NCBI GenBank assembly: GCA_029245955.1
Contig: JAQWOH010000076.1
Coordinates: 113,051-177,050 of the forward strand
Origin: Fuerstiella sp.
Lineage (GTDB): Bacteria; Planctomycetota; Planctomycetia; Planctomycetales; Planctomycetaceae
DNA length: 64,000 nt
Direction: 5' to 3'
Below the pieces are notes generated by a model. The model did not search any database and was not told the DNA's origin. It saw only the letters and a program-made list of their open reading frames with translations. A program made the position numbers and the translations under genes. This document shows, in pieces, positions 1-9,630 of this stretch; position 1 is the stretch's first letter, and every line of letters begins with the position of its first letter.

Positions 1-2
1 GA

Positions 3-1559
3 ACATATCGAGGGTATACCGTGATTGGTGCTCCGCCGCCAAGTTCCGGAGGAACGTGCGTTATTGAAGCATTAAACATTCTGGAAAACTTTGACCTGGC
101 AACTCGTGATCGATTTGATCAGCGCAACATACACCTGATTGCAGAAACCTGCCGCCGAGTGTTTGCTGATCGCGCGAGGTTTCTGGGAGACCCGGAATTC
201 ACTGACATTCCCCCGCACCTTGTAACGAAAAAGTATGCAGAACAGGTTGCGGCGCTGATTGATCCGGACACTGCTGCACAGAGTGAAGACGTCGCCCCTG
301 AAATCGAACTGACGGCCGAGAGTCCCGACACCACTCATTTTTCCGTGATCGACTCCGACGGTATGGCGGTCAGCAACACGTATACACTGGAAGGAGCCTG
401 GGGATCCCGCGTCGTCGTGCACGGCGCTGGCTACGCTCTAAACAATGAAATGGGCGACTTCAACTGGTTTCCAGGAGAAACCAACCGCGAAGGACGCATC
501 GGGACGGATGCCAATCTGGTTGCTGGCGGCAAGCGGATGCTAAGTTCCATGAGTCCCACAATTGTCGAAAAAGACGGCAGGGTACAGCTGATCACCGGCA
601 GTCCCGGAGGCCGAACGATCATCAACACGGTCCTGTGCATCGTCCTGAATTACACCGAATTCGGAATGGACGTGGCCTCAGCCGTGACGGCGCCCCGACA
701 ACACCATCAATGGTTCCCCGACCGACTGACCCTGGAAGATCTGGCGCACTCGCCCCATTCACGGGTCGCGGATTGGCTGCGCCGAACGGGACACCAACTG
801 GGGAACCACACGACACAGGGCTCCGCCCATACCATAGGTGTCGATCACGTAACGGGCACGGTTATCGGTGTCGCGGATTATCGTCGCAGCGGTCGCCCCG
901 CAGCGGTTTCCACCGACACACTGGCCGTCTGGGATTTCTCAGATGCCGCCGGCCGGGGACTCACCGCAACCGGCACAGCCGGAGCGTTTAAGACGCGGTG
1001 GTCGGCCGATATCGGGGGCTGCACGTCCAACGGTCAGGATCAGTTCATTATTCGACGCGCTGCACCGGACAAGCCACTTGATTCGTACGTTCCGCTGGGC
1101 GCTCAGACCGCTTCTTCCGGCCGAATAATGGTGACACTCAAGATTAACGCGGCACAGTTTTCCGGCGAGCGACGGAATGAACAGTTGCGAATCGGCTTTA
1201 CTGACGACGACAACAGCACGCCCCGCGTTACGGCCCGCATGATCTTCGGCAGGGACGGACAGGGAAGCACTGTTGTCCGCGGAGAAGCGTTCGGTGAAGG
1301 CAGCGAAGTACCCTCGACGACGCTGGCGCAGGGAGGCCGACTTGAGACACCGACCGTACTGCGTCTGTCCGTTGATCTTGACGCCGCCCGATACACAATC
1401 TCGTCGCGAACTGCCGACAGCCTGGATTTCAGGAAACACGGGTCCGGAAAAATTGCCACCGATCGCGTTGCTCGTTTTCTGCGTCTCAGCGTTCTGAACG
1501 ACTTTGCCTCAGAGGGTGAGTTTGTGGCGATTGACAGGATCGAATTGCAAAGGCCGTAA
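3..1559 (+). CDS. Gamma-glutamyltransferase (5' truncated) with extra C-terminal domain
   Basis: The gene is cut by the window edge; the frame is open from base 3 and reads TYRGYTVIGAPPPSSGG, the conserved PPPSSGG region of the large subunit, so the GTG at 21 is internal. The family is an exported N-terminal nucleophile hydrolase that cleaves itself and transfers or hydrolyses gamma-glutamyl groups, for example from glutathione. The self-cleavage and nucleophile motif TTHFSV is present (Thr about 104 counting from base 21), followed by NNEMGDF and the GSPGG loop. The enzyme domain should end near residue 300 (GVADYRRSGRPAAV). About 210 further residues follow, rich in beta-type sequence, which ordinary family members lack. 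Its stop is 3 bases from the convergent gene's stop. Family call is firm; substrate is not known. Confidence 0.9.
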   Translation, partial: TYRGYTVIGAPPPSSGGTCVIEALNILENFDLATRDRFDQRNIHLIAETCRRVFADRARFLGDPEFTDIPPHLVTKKYAEQVAALIDPDTAAQSEDVAPEIELTAESPDTTHFSVIDSDGMAVSNTYTLEGAWGSRVVVHGAGYALNNEMGDFNWFPGETNREGRIGTDANLVAGGKRMLSSMSPTIVEKDGRVQLITGSPGGRTIINTVLCIVLNYTEFGMDVASAVTAPRQHHQWFPDRLTLEDLAHSPHSRVADWLRRTGHQLGNHTTQGSAHTIGVDHVTGTVIGVADYRRSGRPAAVSTDTLAVWDFSDAAGRGLTATGTAGAFKTRWSADIGGCTSNGQDQFIIRRAAPDKPLDSYVPLGAQTASSGRIMVTLKINAAQFSGERRNEQLRIGFTDDDNSTPRVTARMIFGRDGQGSTVVRGEAFGEGSEVPSTTLAQGGRLETPTVLRLSVDLDAARYTISSRTADSLDFRKHGSGKIATDRVARFLRLSVLNDFASEGEFVAIDRIELQRP

Positions 1560-1562
1560 CTC

Positions 1563-2999
1563 TCAAAACGTCGCCTGCCGCTCTTCCGTCACCTGATAGG
1601 CGCGTGAACGGAACAAAAAGTCGATGATGCTGCCTTCATGGGGCTGCAGCCAGTTCAGTTTGCTGGTCGGGAGCGGACCGATATTCAGCCGGTCAATGTG
1701 TGTTGCGTCCGTAAGATCTTCGATCAACTGCTCATTATTCGTAATGCCGGTGCATACCAGAGTCGGCCCTATCTTCGCCAGCATCTGATCCTGAGGACAC
1801 TCGACAACCGTCGAAAACGGGAACATATATTCCTTGCGTGCGATGTCACGCTCCGGTGTGTCGCAATGAACGATCATCGGACGCAGATACGAGCAGCGTT
1901 CCAGTTCGATCAGACGCGGACCATATTCTGCTGTCATGTCCGTCACACCGTCTTCGCCCAGATCGTCTTCGATCATCCCCCAGACCGCCTGCCCCTGGCC
2001 TTCCACGGTGAAGGCAGCCAGTCCAGCCTCAGGATCGGTCGGTGGCTTCGCTTCGATCGGTCCGATCTTCTCGGCAATCGCCTGAGCAATTTCTTTGGTG
2101 TGCCGCGAAGCCCAGACTCCTGAACAGTTGATGCACCCCCGACCGCTGTTGATATAGATACTTTCAACCATCAGGTCCAGATATTGTTCCCAGTCGTCCA
2201 CACAGTCATCGCCCAGCAGGATTTTCGAAAACCCCGGTCCATGAGCCTGCACCGAGGGATTACCTCGGTATCGCTCAACCGTCGGCGTACCACCAAAGAT
2301 CATCGCGCGATCCGCTGCTGACAGCAGAGCAGCCCCTGCCTCCGCACCACCGGGATACATCGCAAACGCTTCCTTCGGAATACCCGCTTCGACGAACGCC
2401 GCCATCATCCGGTAAGGTGTCCATGGTTCCTGCGGACCTGGTTTCAGAACAAGCCCCATCTGCAGTGGAATCGCCGGCAGCCACAGCGTGTGCACACCTG
2501 GCGAATTCGACGGCAGCACAGCACTGAGCGCTGACGTCTGCGCCTGATAGCTCAGAACCACTCCACGATCTTCGATTCCGCAGCCGCGGGTCAGAATATC
2601 CAGATCCAGGCCACGCGTCAGGCAGTCCAGAATCTGTTCCATGTTCCGCAACACGAACGAGTTTTTCGACATATTGTGCCGACACATGTGCTCGGGCAGT
2701 CCGGTACTGGCCGACTGCTGATGAGCAAATTCGTCAGGGGTCTGAGTGCCGTCACCGATCGGCAGCGTCGCACTTTCATAAAGGTCCGCCGCCTTTCCCA
2801 GACACTTCAGCAGCTCGCTGCAGGGAATCTCACGAAGAATGGCGCGAGCATTGCTCGTCTTCTTCATGTCTCTCGTAATGATTCCAGCGTTGGTCTGACT
2901 GACCTTCGCGATCGGCTCACCCGTGGCGAAGTGCAGGACTTCGTCAAGATCGAAGGAGTCGTAGGATTCGCCCCAGCGGATGATGGGAATATTGAGCAT
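1563..2999 (-). CDS. Aldehyde dehydrogenase superfamily protein
   Basis: This 478-residue protein has the ALDH plan: an NAD(P)-binding region with LPSNSPG (162-168) and VLKPG (184-188), and a nucleophile region YINSGRGCINC with the candidate catalytic Cys at 289. The family oxidises aldehydes, or reduces acyl-thioesters, with a nicotinamide cofactor. It is divergent: the usual ELGGKSP segment carrying the general-base Glu appears here as AHGPGFSK (252-259), with no Glu. That makes an acyl-reductase or a specialised activity as likely as a standard dehydrogenase. No signal peptide, so cytoplasmic. It is divergently oriented to the DUF1549/DUF1553 gene and convergent with the transferase gene. 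Superfamily membership is clear; the reaction is not. Confidence 0.85.
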   Translation of the reverse strand: MLNIPIIRWGESYDSFDLDEVLHFATGEPIAKVSQTNAGIITRDMKKTSNARAILREIPCSELLKCLGKAADLYESATLPIGDGTQTPDEFAHQQSASTGLPEHMCRHNMSKNSFVLRNMEQILDCLTRGLDLDILTRGCGIEDRGVVLSYQAQTSALSAVLPSNSPGVHTLWLPAIPLQMGLVLKPGPQEPWTPYRMMAAFVEAGIPKEAFAMYPGGAEAGAALLSAADRAMIFGGTPTVERYRGNPSVQAHGPGFSKILLGDDCVDDWEQYLDLMVESIYINSGRGCINCSGVWASRHTKEIAQAIAEKIGPIEAKPPTDPEAGLAAFTVEGQGQAVWGMIEDDLGEDGVTDMTAEYGPRLIELERCSYLRPMIVHCDTPERDIARKEYMFPFSTVVECPQDQMLAKIGPTLVCTGITNNEQLIEDLTDATHIDRLNIGPLPTSKLNWLQPHEGSIIDFLFRSRAYQVTEERQATF

Positions 3000-3318
3000 G
3001 AATTCTCCGTGTCATTGAAGGTTTCGTTGGCCTCATAAAAGTACGCATAAGCGACCAGATTATCAACAGTGCCGCAAAAGCAGACAAAGTCAGTGAGCCA
3101 GGTTAAGGAAAGAAACGCCGGGATTGGGCATTTCGACGGTTCTGACGGTGACGGAAAATCCTGTCAGCCGCGCCCTGATATTTGCGCCCGTGCAGGGACA
3201 TCTTTACTTCAACCCGTTAAAATCGCGTGGTCCTGCTGGCGAGGAGGGTCTGTTACTGGCTCTTCATACGACGTCCGCCGAAGACCGACTCAAGAATGCT
3301 GTATGGTGGATTTGTTTC
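3000..3318. other. Divergent intergenic region
   Basis: About 320 bases separate the start of the aldehyde-dehydrogenase-like gene (minus) from the first plausible start of the DUF1549/DUF1553 gene (plus). The frame of the latter stays open back to 3124, but that stretch reads as a low-quality peptide with no signal sequence, so I treat it as leader. Promoters for both genes should lie here; I could not pick out a convincing -35/-10 pair. Confidence 0.4.
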
Positions 3319-5913
3319 ATGCGGATCCTCAGTCGTTTCAGGATCATTCTGTCGACGGGTCTGCTGCTGCTGGCCTCGTTCTCATGCACAGTCTGCGCCG
3401 ACGAAGAACAAGCAATTCATCTCCGCTTTGAAACGGCACCTCAGGTTCAGCGCGGCAACTACCGAGCACACGGAGTCCTGCAGGCGACGTTGTCTCCAGG
3501 TGACCTGATCGTGCCGCCCTTGCAGAACAGAGCCAGCGGAGAATTCGACGGAAGTAGTGCTATTGTGTATGCCGTCCCGGGCAACACCGACGGATTCGCC
3601 GAGAACTTCACGTGGGAAGGTTTCTTCCTTTCACCAGCGACGAACACCTTTCAGCCGGAAACCGGAATCGCTGACCGTCTGCTGACTCAGTTTGCATTTG
3701 CCAAGGGTGACTGGACGCGGCTGGCAATCGGACTGGTGGCCGACGATGAAGGCGATCCGCGACTGTGTGTGGAGCTGGAAGGTTTCGAGGGGCGAAGCTT
3801 TGGTATGGGTGATCAGTCGTTCGTAGCAGACCGCTGGCATCATTTCGCACTCGTACACGAAGGTACAGCTGCGGCTGCCAGAATTCGCTGGTATCTGGAC
3901 TACCAACTGACAGGCGAATTGTTCCTTGGCGGACAGTCTGACCAGAATACGCTGCGTCCACCTGGCCCGGCACCATTTACAATCGGCGCCCGGCTTAAGA
4001 ATGGTGAGCAGGTCAATCGCGGATTCCATGGCTTTGTGGACGAAATCCGCATGGTCCCCCGACCGTTAACTGTCAGTGAGTTCCTGCGTACCGACGCCGC
4101 ACTCCTGCAACAGACTGTCTCTACAGACGCGATGCAGGCAGAACATAACAAAGCGTTCTGGGATGATCGACATCGCCGGGCTCAGGAACAGGCGGCGCAG
4201 TGGACTGCGGAACGATCGGCTTCATGGTCCATCGATGAATACTTCGACAGCTCCAAACCGGAAATTGATGACCACGCATTTCTGCGCCGACTTTCGCTGG
4301 CAGTGCGAGGACGCATTCCCCGCGTGGACGAAGTCACTTCTTTTATTGCAGACCCCCGACCGGATAAACGCATAGGGATCATCGATCAGATGCTGGAATC
4401 AGACGAATGGGGTGATGGATGGGTCGGCTACTGGCAGGACGTGCTGGCCGAAAATCCGTCAGTGGTTTTCCCGACGCTTAATAATTCAGGTGCTTTCCGG
4501 CAATGGATTTACGAATCCTTTCGCCAAAACAAACCCTTCGATCAATTCGCCACCGAGTTAATCCTGATGGAGAAAAACAGTTCTCATAGCGAGACGGACG
4601 ACGGCCCGGCCGGGTTTGGTGTGGCGACGGGTAACGACGCACCAATGGCAATGCGGTCTCACGTGCTGATGAAGGCTTTCGCCGCTGTCGACCTTACATG
4701 TGCACGGTGTCACGACTCACCTGTTGATCGTTTCCTGCAGGCTGATCTGTTTCAACTGGCAGCCTATCTGAAAGGAGGACCGCTGGTCATTCCGAACACC
4801 AGCGTGGCAGCCGTCAACAGAACGCACCAGCAGGGCGTGATCACAACGTCATTATTCACCGGCCAGAAGATTCAACCGAAAGGACTGTCGTCGCACTGGC
4901 TGAACAAACGTGAAGATGCGTCCAGCCTTAGATCAGTTCAGCCAGGCCCGCGAGCACAGTTGGCGGCACTGATCACCTCGCCACACAACCGACGATTCTC
5001 AGATGTATTTGTGAATCGAATGTGGAAGCGTTTCTTCGGCACGGGACTGGTAGAGTCCGTTGATCAGTGGAATAATTTTCCCGGCGCGTCCCATCCGGAA
5101 CTCTTCCATCACCTCAGCACAGAATTCGTTACGACGGGTTACAACGTGAAGGCGCTTGCGAGAACGATTTTCCGTTCACGGGCGTGGCAGCGACAACGTC
5201 AGCGTCGGAGACGTATGTCGGGCGAACAACTGGTTGATTCGTTATTTATTGCCGTAGGCAAGGATTTTCGAGCAGAAACACTCGGCGTTCATGCCACAGA
5301 CCCCGGTGCTGTTCACCTGCCTCAACCGCACCGGGCCTGGCAGTTTGCGTCATTGCCCAATGAGCGAGATCGGCCGGCACTGGGAATGCCCGTCAGTCAG
5401 ACGATCGTGAACGTAATGACAGCGTTTGGCTGGAGTGGCAGTCGCCAGAAGCCTCGCAGCGAACGCGAACTAACAACATCATCGCTCCAACCACTGATGC
5501 TGTTTAACGGACTGATGTCTCAACGCGTTACCCGACTGTCTGAGCAAAGTACTGTGACCCAACTTTGTCTTCGCGACATCTCGGCGGCAGAGCTCGTCGA
5601 CAACCTGTTTCTGACCACGGTAGGACGACCTCCTGACCAGGAAGAACGTTCAAAATTCACCGACGTCCTGCGTCCAGGATTCGATAACCGCCGCACAGGG
5701 CAACCTGCCAGGCCGATCGAGCCGTTAAGTACGTTTCAACCTGACTGGCGAAAACACCTTGAAGCAGAGCAGACGCGTCTGATGCTTGACGCGCAGGAAC
5801 GTGTGTCTCGCGGCGAGCCACCGACAGTAAGACTGGCTAGCGATTTTCGAGAACGAGTAGAAGACGTGCTGTGGGCACTCATCAACAGTCCTGAATTTGT
5901 GGTAATTCCATGA
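3319..5913 (+). CDS. DUF1549/DUF1553 protein with LamG-like domain (planctomycete cytochrome-type)
   Basis: The ATG at 3319 was chosen because it gives a signal peptide (MRILSRF then a leucine-rich core ending near SCTVCA). The 864-residue exported protein has a concanavalin/LamG-like region (about 30-260), then a DUF1549 block containing LTCARCHDS, a CxxCH motif that suggests one covalently bound haem near residue 461, then a DUF1553 block starting at VNRMWKRFFGTG. Such proteins are abundant in Planctomycetota and nearly always sit next to a DUF1501 gene, as here, where stop and start overlap in ATGA. Their biochemical role is not established; links to polysaccharide breakdown or periplasmic electron transfer are inference from genomic context. 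The usual leading cytochrome domain (DUF1588-type) is absent, replaced by LamG. Confidence 0.88.
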   Translation: MRILSRFRIILSTGLLLLASFSCTVCADEEQAIHLRFETAPQVQRGNYRAHGVLQATLSPGDLIVPPLQNRASGEFDGSSAIVYAVPGNTDGFAENFTWEGFFLSPATNTFQPETGIADRLLTQFAFAKGDWTRLAIGLVADDEGDPRLCVELEGFEGRSFGMGDQSFVADRWHHFALVHEGTAAAARIRWYLDYQLTGELFLGGQSDQNTLRPPGPAPFTIGARLKNGEQVNRGFHGFVDEIRMVPRPLTVSEFLRTDAALLQQTVSTDAMQAEHNKAFWDDRHRRAQEQAAQWTAERSASWSIDEYFDSSKPEIDDHAFLRRLSLAVRGRIPRVDEVTSFIADPRPDKRIGIIDQMLESDEWGDGWVGYWQDVLAENPSVVFPTLNNSGAFRQWIYESFRQNKPFDQFATELILMEKNSSHSETDDGPAGFGVATGNDAPMAMRSHVLMKAFAAVDLTCARCHDSPVDRFLQADLFQLAAYLKGGPLVIPNTSVAAVNRTHQQGVITTSLFTGQKIQPKGLSSHWLNKREDASSLRSVQPGPRAQLAALITSPHNRRFSDVFVNRMWKRFFGTGLVESVDQWNNFPGASHPELFHHLSTEFVTTGYNVKALARTIFRSRAWQRQRQRRRRMSGEQLVDSLFIAVGKDFRAETLGVHATDPGAVHLPQPHRAWQFASLPNERDRPALGMPVSQTIVNVMTAFGWSGSRQKPRSERELTTSSLQPLMLFNGLMSQRVTRLSEQSTVTQLCLRDISAAELVDNLFLTTVGRPPDQEERSKFTDVLRPGFDNRRTGQPARPIEPLSTFQPDWRKHLEAEQTRLMLDAQERVSRGEPPTVRLASDFRERVEDVLWALINSPEFVVIP

Positions 5914-7205
5914 GACGGTCTGCCGGAAAAACGCGTCGCCATTTTCATCAAGTCGCTGCCACCGGTGCCATGTCATTGACGTGTACGGCAGCGCAGACTT
6001 CGCAGTCGACCGTCCCCCGCGGAAAAGCAGAATCCTGCATATTGATCTGGCTGGGAGGTGGAATGTGTCATGTCGACACTTTCGATCCGAAGACGATCGG
6101 TGACCCCCGGACCAACAAACCGGGCTCAGCGTATAGATCAATTCCCACAGCGATCCCGGGCGTTCGAGTCTGTCAGCATCTGTCACGCACGGCAAAGCTG
6201 CTGGATCACGGAATTCTGCTGCGTACGCTAAACCACCCCCTGAAGGTGGATCACGCAGATTCGACCAACCTGCTTAAGACTGGGCGCAGGACGAGTGGTA
6301 CGATCATCTATCCTGCCCTTGGCTCGCTGGTCAGTCATCAGCGAGGCCCCCGGGATCCGACAGTTCCGCCGTACGTTGTGGTGGGCTATCCGAATGTCAC
6401 CCGCGGCCCCGGTTTTCTTGGCAGCCGTTACGGCTATCTGTACCTGACGAATCCCAATGCAGGTCCGGAATTCATGAAACGTCCCCCCGACGTGGACGGG
6501 ATACGGCTTCGTCGGCGAAAAGACCTGCTGAGACTGTTACGTGCGAAGGAAGTGACTCGGTCCACTGCCGACCATTCTATCCGTGAATACAACGACGCCA
6601 TCACTGAGGCACAGAAGCTGATGGACGGCTCGTTCGCAAAGACGTTTGACCTGACGACCGAGCCGGGCACAACGCGAGAACGATACGGCAGCGCATTCGG
6701 TCAGCGATGCCTGCTGGCCCGCCGCCTGGTTGAATCGGGAGTTAGATTTACAGAAGTCGCGTACGATCTGAATTTCAGAAACGGCACAGGCTGGGATACA
6801 CATCGACACGGCCAAACGGCTCAGTACCTGCTGATTCAGGATCTGGACCACTCTCTTAGTGCACTTATTGAAGACCTGCATCTGCGTGGTCTGCTGGATG
6901 AAACACTGATCGTCGTGGCCACAGAGTTCGGACGACCTCCCGACTTCGACGGCCAGGGCGGACGAGGTCACCAGTCAGCCGCATTTAGTGCGGCACTCTT
7001 CGGTGGAGGCTTGAGAACCGGACAGGTAATCGGCGCAACAGACGATCTGGGCCGCAGCGTTGTACATCGCCCAATCTCAGTCCCGGACTTTCATGCCACC
7101 ATCATGACCGCACTTGGAATGAACGCAGCGACCGAACTGTACGATGGCGATCGTCCCATCCCGATTACGGACCACGGTACGGCGATCCGTGAATTATTTA
7201 CTTAA
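5910..7205 (+). CDS. DUF1501 domain protein (sulfatase-fold, Tat-type leader)
   Basis: The 431-residue protein starts inside the last codon of the preceding gene (ATGA overlap), so the two are translationally coupled. The N-terminus KTRRHFHQVAATGAMSL looks like a Tat-type leader. The segment LIWLGGGMCHVDTFDPK and the later VVATEFGRPP and GRGHQ motifs are typical of DUF1501, a family with the alkaline phosphatase/sulfatase fold. The canonical form has GGPSHxDxFDPK; here it is GGGMCHVDTFDPK. It is the regular partner of DUF1549/DUF1553 proteins and presumably acts with the upstream product in the periplasm. The substrate of the pair is unknown. Confidence 0.9.
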   Translation: MRRSAGKTRRHFHQVAATGAMSLTCTAAQTSQSTVPRGKAESCILIWLGGGMCHVDTFDPKTIGDPRTNKPGSAYRSIPTAIPGVRVCQHLSRTAKLLDHGILLRTLNHPLKVDHADSTNLLKTGRRTSGTIIYPALGSLVSHQRGPRDPTVPPYVVVGYPNVTRGPGFLGSRYGYLYLTNPNAGPEFMKRPPDVDGIRLRRRKDLLRLLRAKEVTRSTADHSIREYNDAITEAQKLMDGSFAKTFDLTTEPGTTRERYGSAFGQRCLLARRLVESGVRFTEVAYDLNFRNGTGWDTHRHGQTAQYLLIQDLDHSLSALIEDLHLRGLLDETLIVVATEFGRPPDFDGQGGRGHQSAAFSAALFGGGLRTGQVIGATDDLGRSVVHRPISVPDFHATIMTALGMNAATELYDGDRPIPITDHGTAIRELFT

Positions 7206-7471
7206 CAAATGAACTCAGATGAGCATCGGCAACTGTACATTATCGCAGTGGACAAGTTCTCTCGTACTATCTGCAGGCGCCGGCTGATCTCAGGCTGAGT
7301 GATTGCTTCACAGCGAACGTACCCGGTTGTATGCTGTGTCTCTGCACCCTGAAGACCTCTGATTCTCGGATGCCGGCGAACTCCACTTCGCAAAAACGAA
7401 GGACAGTCCGCCTCACAGTGACGCAAATCTGATCATCTCTCCTCCCTCCCCGACACACCAGGAGCACTAAT

Positions 7472-9577
7472 ATGCGAACACCACTCAATAAACACTGGTC
7501 TTATGTGCAGACCGTTCTGATCCTGGCACTATTTCACCTGACCGCTCCGACAGCATTCGCCCAGGCCAAGCCGCCGGCCGGATTTACGTCGCTGTTCAAC
7601 GGCAAGAACCTGACAGGCTGGAAGGGCCTGGTAGGAAATCCCAGAACTCGTGCAGCGATGTCACCGGACGAACTCGACGCCGCACAGCAGGAAGCCGATA
7701 AGGTCATGCGAGCTCACTGGAGTGTCGTCGATGGTACCCTTGTCTTTGATGGCAAAGGGAAGAGCCTGTGCACCGCCAGGGACTATGGCGACATAGAACT
7801 GTACGTAGACTGGAAAATTCTCAAGGGTGGCGACAGCGGACTTTATCTCCGCGGCTGCCCACAGGTCCAGATCTGGGATACGGAATTCCAGGATTACTTT
7901 CGCCATGGAGCTGAAAACGGATCCGGATCGATGTGGAACAACCGGAACCATGCACGATTTCCGCTGGTTAAGGCCGATAACCCGGTTGGGCAGTGGAACA
8001 CGTTCTTCATTAGGATGATTGGTGAACGCGTGACCATCAGGCTGAACGATCAATTGATCGTCGATGACGTCGTACTGGAAAACTACTGGGAACGCGGACT
8101 GCCACTCTATCCCCGAGGCCAGATTGAACTGCAGAACCACGGCAACACGTTGTACTTTCGCAATTTGTATGTTCGCGAACTGCCGTCAGACGAAGTAAAT
8201 TCAATTCTCGCTGCCAAAGACGCACAGAAATACGGAAGCGTCTTCAACGGTCATGATTTCAGCGGTTGGGCGGGTGATCTGGAAAACTACGAAGTTGTTG
8301 ATGGCACAATCAGGTGCAAGGCAGGCAAAGGCGGTAACGTCTTCACGAAGAAACAGTACTCAGACTTTATTGCACGACTGGAATTCAAGCTCCCGCCTGG
8401 CGGCAATAACGGCCTGGCAATTCGTTACCCGGGTGAAGGCGCACCGCATCTGGATGGACTCGAACTACAGGTGCTGGATTCCGAACATCCGAAATACGCA
8501 AAGCTCGACCCACGACAGTATCACGGATCAGTGTACGGACTCGTGCCGGCTCACCGCGGACATCTGCGGCCGTCCGGCGAATGGAATTTTCAGCAGGTGA
8601 CTGTACAAGGTACAAAGATCAAGGTCGAACTGAATGGGTCGACCATTCTGAATGCAGACCTGAGTGAAGTCACCGAATCGAAGGACGGTGCAGTACCAGC
8701 AGGTGTGAAAGCCAGAAGTGGCCATTTCGGATTCGCGGGCCACAACGACCCTGTCGCGTTTCGTAATCTATCCATTCGCGAACTCCCAGGAGAACCGGCC
8801 ACACCGCCGTCGCGGAATGTCGCGGTCAGCCCCGCCGACGGACCGATCAAACTGTTTAACGGTCGCAACATGGAGGGGTTCTACACGTGGATTCGGGACG
8901 AGACGTATTCGGACCCCAACAAGGTATTTACGGTCAAGGACGGAATGATTCACATTTCGGGGAATGGTTATGGTGGACTGATCACGAACAAATCTTATCG
9001 CGACTACCACCTGATTGTGGAATTCAAATGGGGCGAAAAGACCTGGGGCAACCGAGTGGATCGGAGTCGGGATTCCGGCCTGCTGCTGCATTGCTGGGGA
9101 CCGAACGGTGGCTACAACAACACGTGGATGGCGTCGATCGAGGCGCAAATTATCGAAGGTGGCGTCGGCGACATCCTTGTGCTGACGGGGACAGATCCGG
9201 AAACCGGACAGGTGTTACCGACATCACTGACGGCGGAAATCACAAAAGACCGAGATGGCGAAAAGGTCTGGAAGAAGGGTGGTGAACGCACAACGATTTC
9301 GTCCGGACGCATCAACTGGTTTGGCCGTGACGTCGACTGGGCCGACACAATCGGTTTCCGGGGCCGTAATGACGTTGAAAGTCCGTTTGGCGAATGGACG
9401 CGTATGGAGGTCATCGCAGACGGAGGACACCTGCTGTACAAAGTCAACGGCGTAGTTGTAAATGAAGCGTTCGAGGCAAAACCTGACTTCGGCAGGCTGC
9501 TGCTGCAGACCGAGCAGGCGGAAATGTTTGTTCGCCGCTTCGAGCTGTGGCCACTGGGCCAAGCGCCACAGGACTGA
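7472..9577 (+). CDS. Triple DUF1080 (3-keto-disaccharide hydrolase type) exported protein
   Basis: An AGGAG site at 7460-7464 precedes the ATG. A signal peptide (to about APTAFAQA) leads into three consecutive DUF1080 beta-sandwich domains at roughly residues 35-235, 250-435 and 450-695. Each opens with the family signature (SLFNGKNLTGWKG; SVFNGHDFSGWAG; KLFNGRNMEGFYTW) and carries an internal DSGLxLRG/NNGLAIRYP/DSGLLLHC motif. DUF1080 resembles LamG/concanavalin folds; some members are reported to act on 3-keto glycosides, and others may only bind sugars. Most planctomycete members have one or two copies, so three in one chain, without any other domain, is notable. The role is probably extracellular glycan or glycoside processing. 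Confidence 0.88.
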   Translation: MRTPLNKHWSYVQTVLILALFHLTAPTAFAQAKPPAGFTSLFNGKNLTGWKGLVGNPRTRAAMSPDELDAAQQEADKVMRAHWSVVDGTLVFDGKGKSLCTARDYGDIELYVDWKILKGGDSGLYLRGCPQVQIWDTEFQDYFRHGAENGSGSMWNNRNHARFPLVKADNPVGQWNTFFIRMIGERVTIRLNDQLIVDDVVLENYWERGLPLYPRGQIELQNHGNTLYFRNLYVRELPSDEVNSILAAKDAQKYGSVFNGHDFSGWAGDLENYEVVDGTIRCKAGKGGNVFTKKQYSDFIARLEFKLPPGGNNGLAIRYPGEGAPHLDGLELQVLDSEHPKYAKLDPRQYHGSVYGLVPAHRGHLRPSGEWNFQQVTVQGTKIKVELNGSTILNADLSEVTESKDGAVPAGVKARSGHFGFAGHNDPVAFRNLSIRELPGEPATPPSRNVAVSPADGPIKLFNGRNMEGFYTWIRDETYSDPNKVFTVKDGMIHISGNGYGGLITNKSYRDYHLIVEFKWGEKTWGNRVDRSRDSGLLLHCWGPNGGYNNTWMASIEAQIIEGGVGDILVLTGTDPETGQVLPTSLTAEITKDRDGEKVWKKGGERTTISSGRINWFGRDVDWADTIGFRGRNDVESPFGEWTRMEVIADGGHLLYKVNGVVVNEAFEAKPDFGRLLLQTEQAEMFVRRFELWPLGQAPQD

Positions 9578-9630
9578 TGAGGAACGCAAGTTGATCGGTG
9601 CGATTTCCCCGACCATGTCGACGTCTTCAG

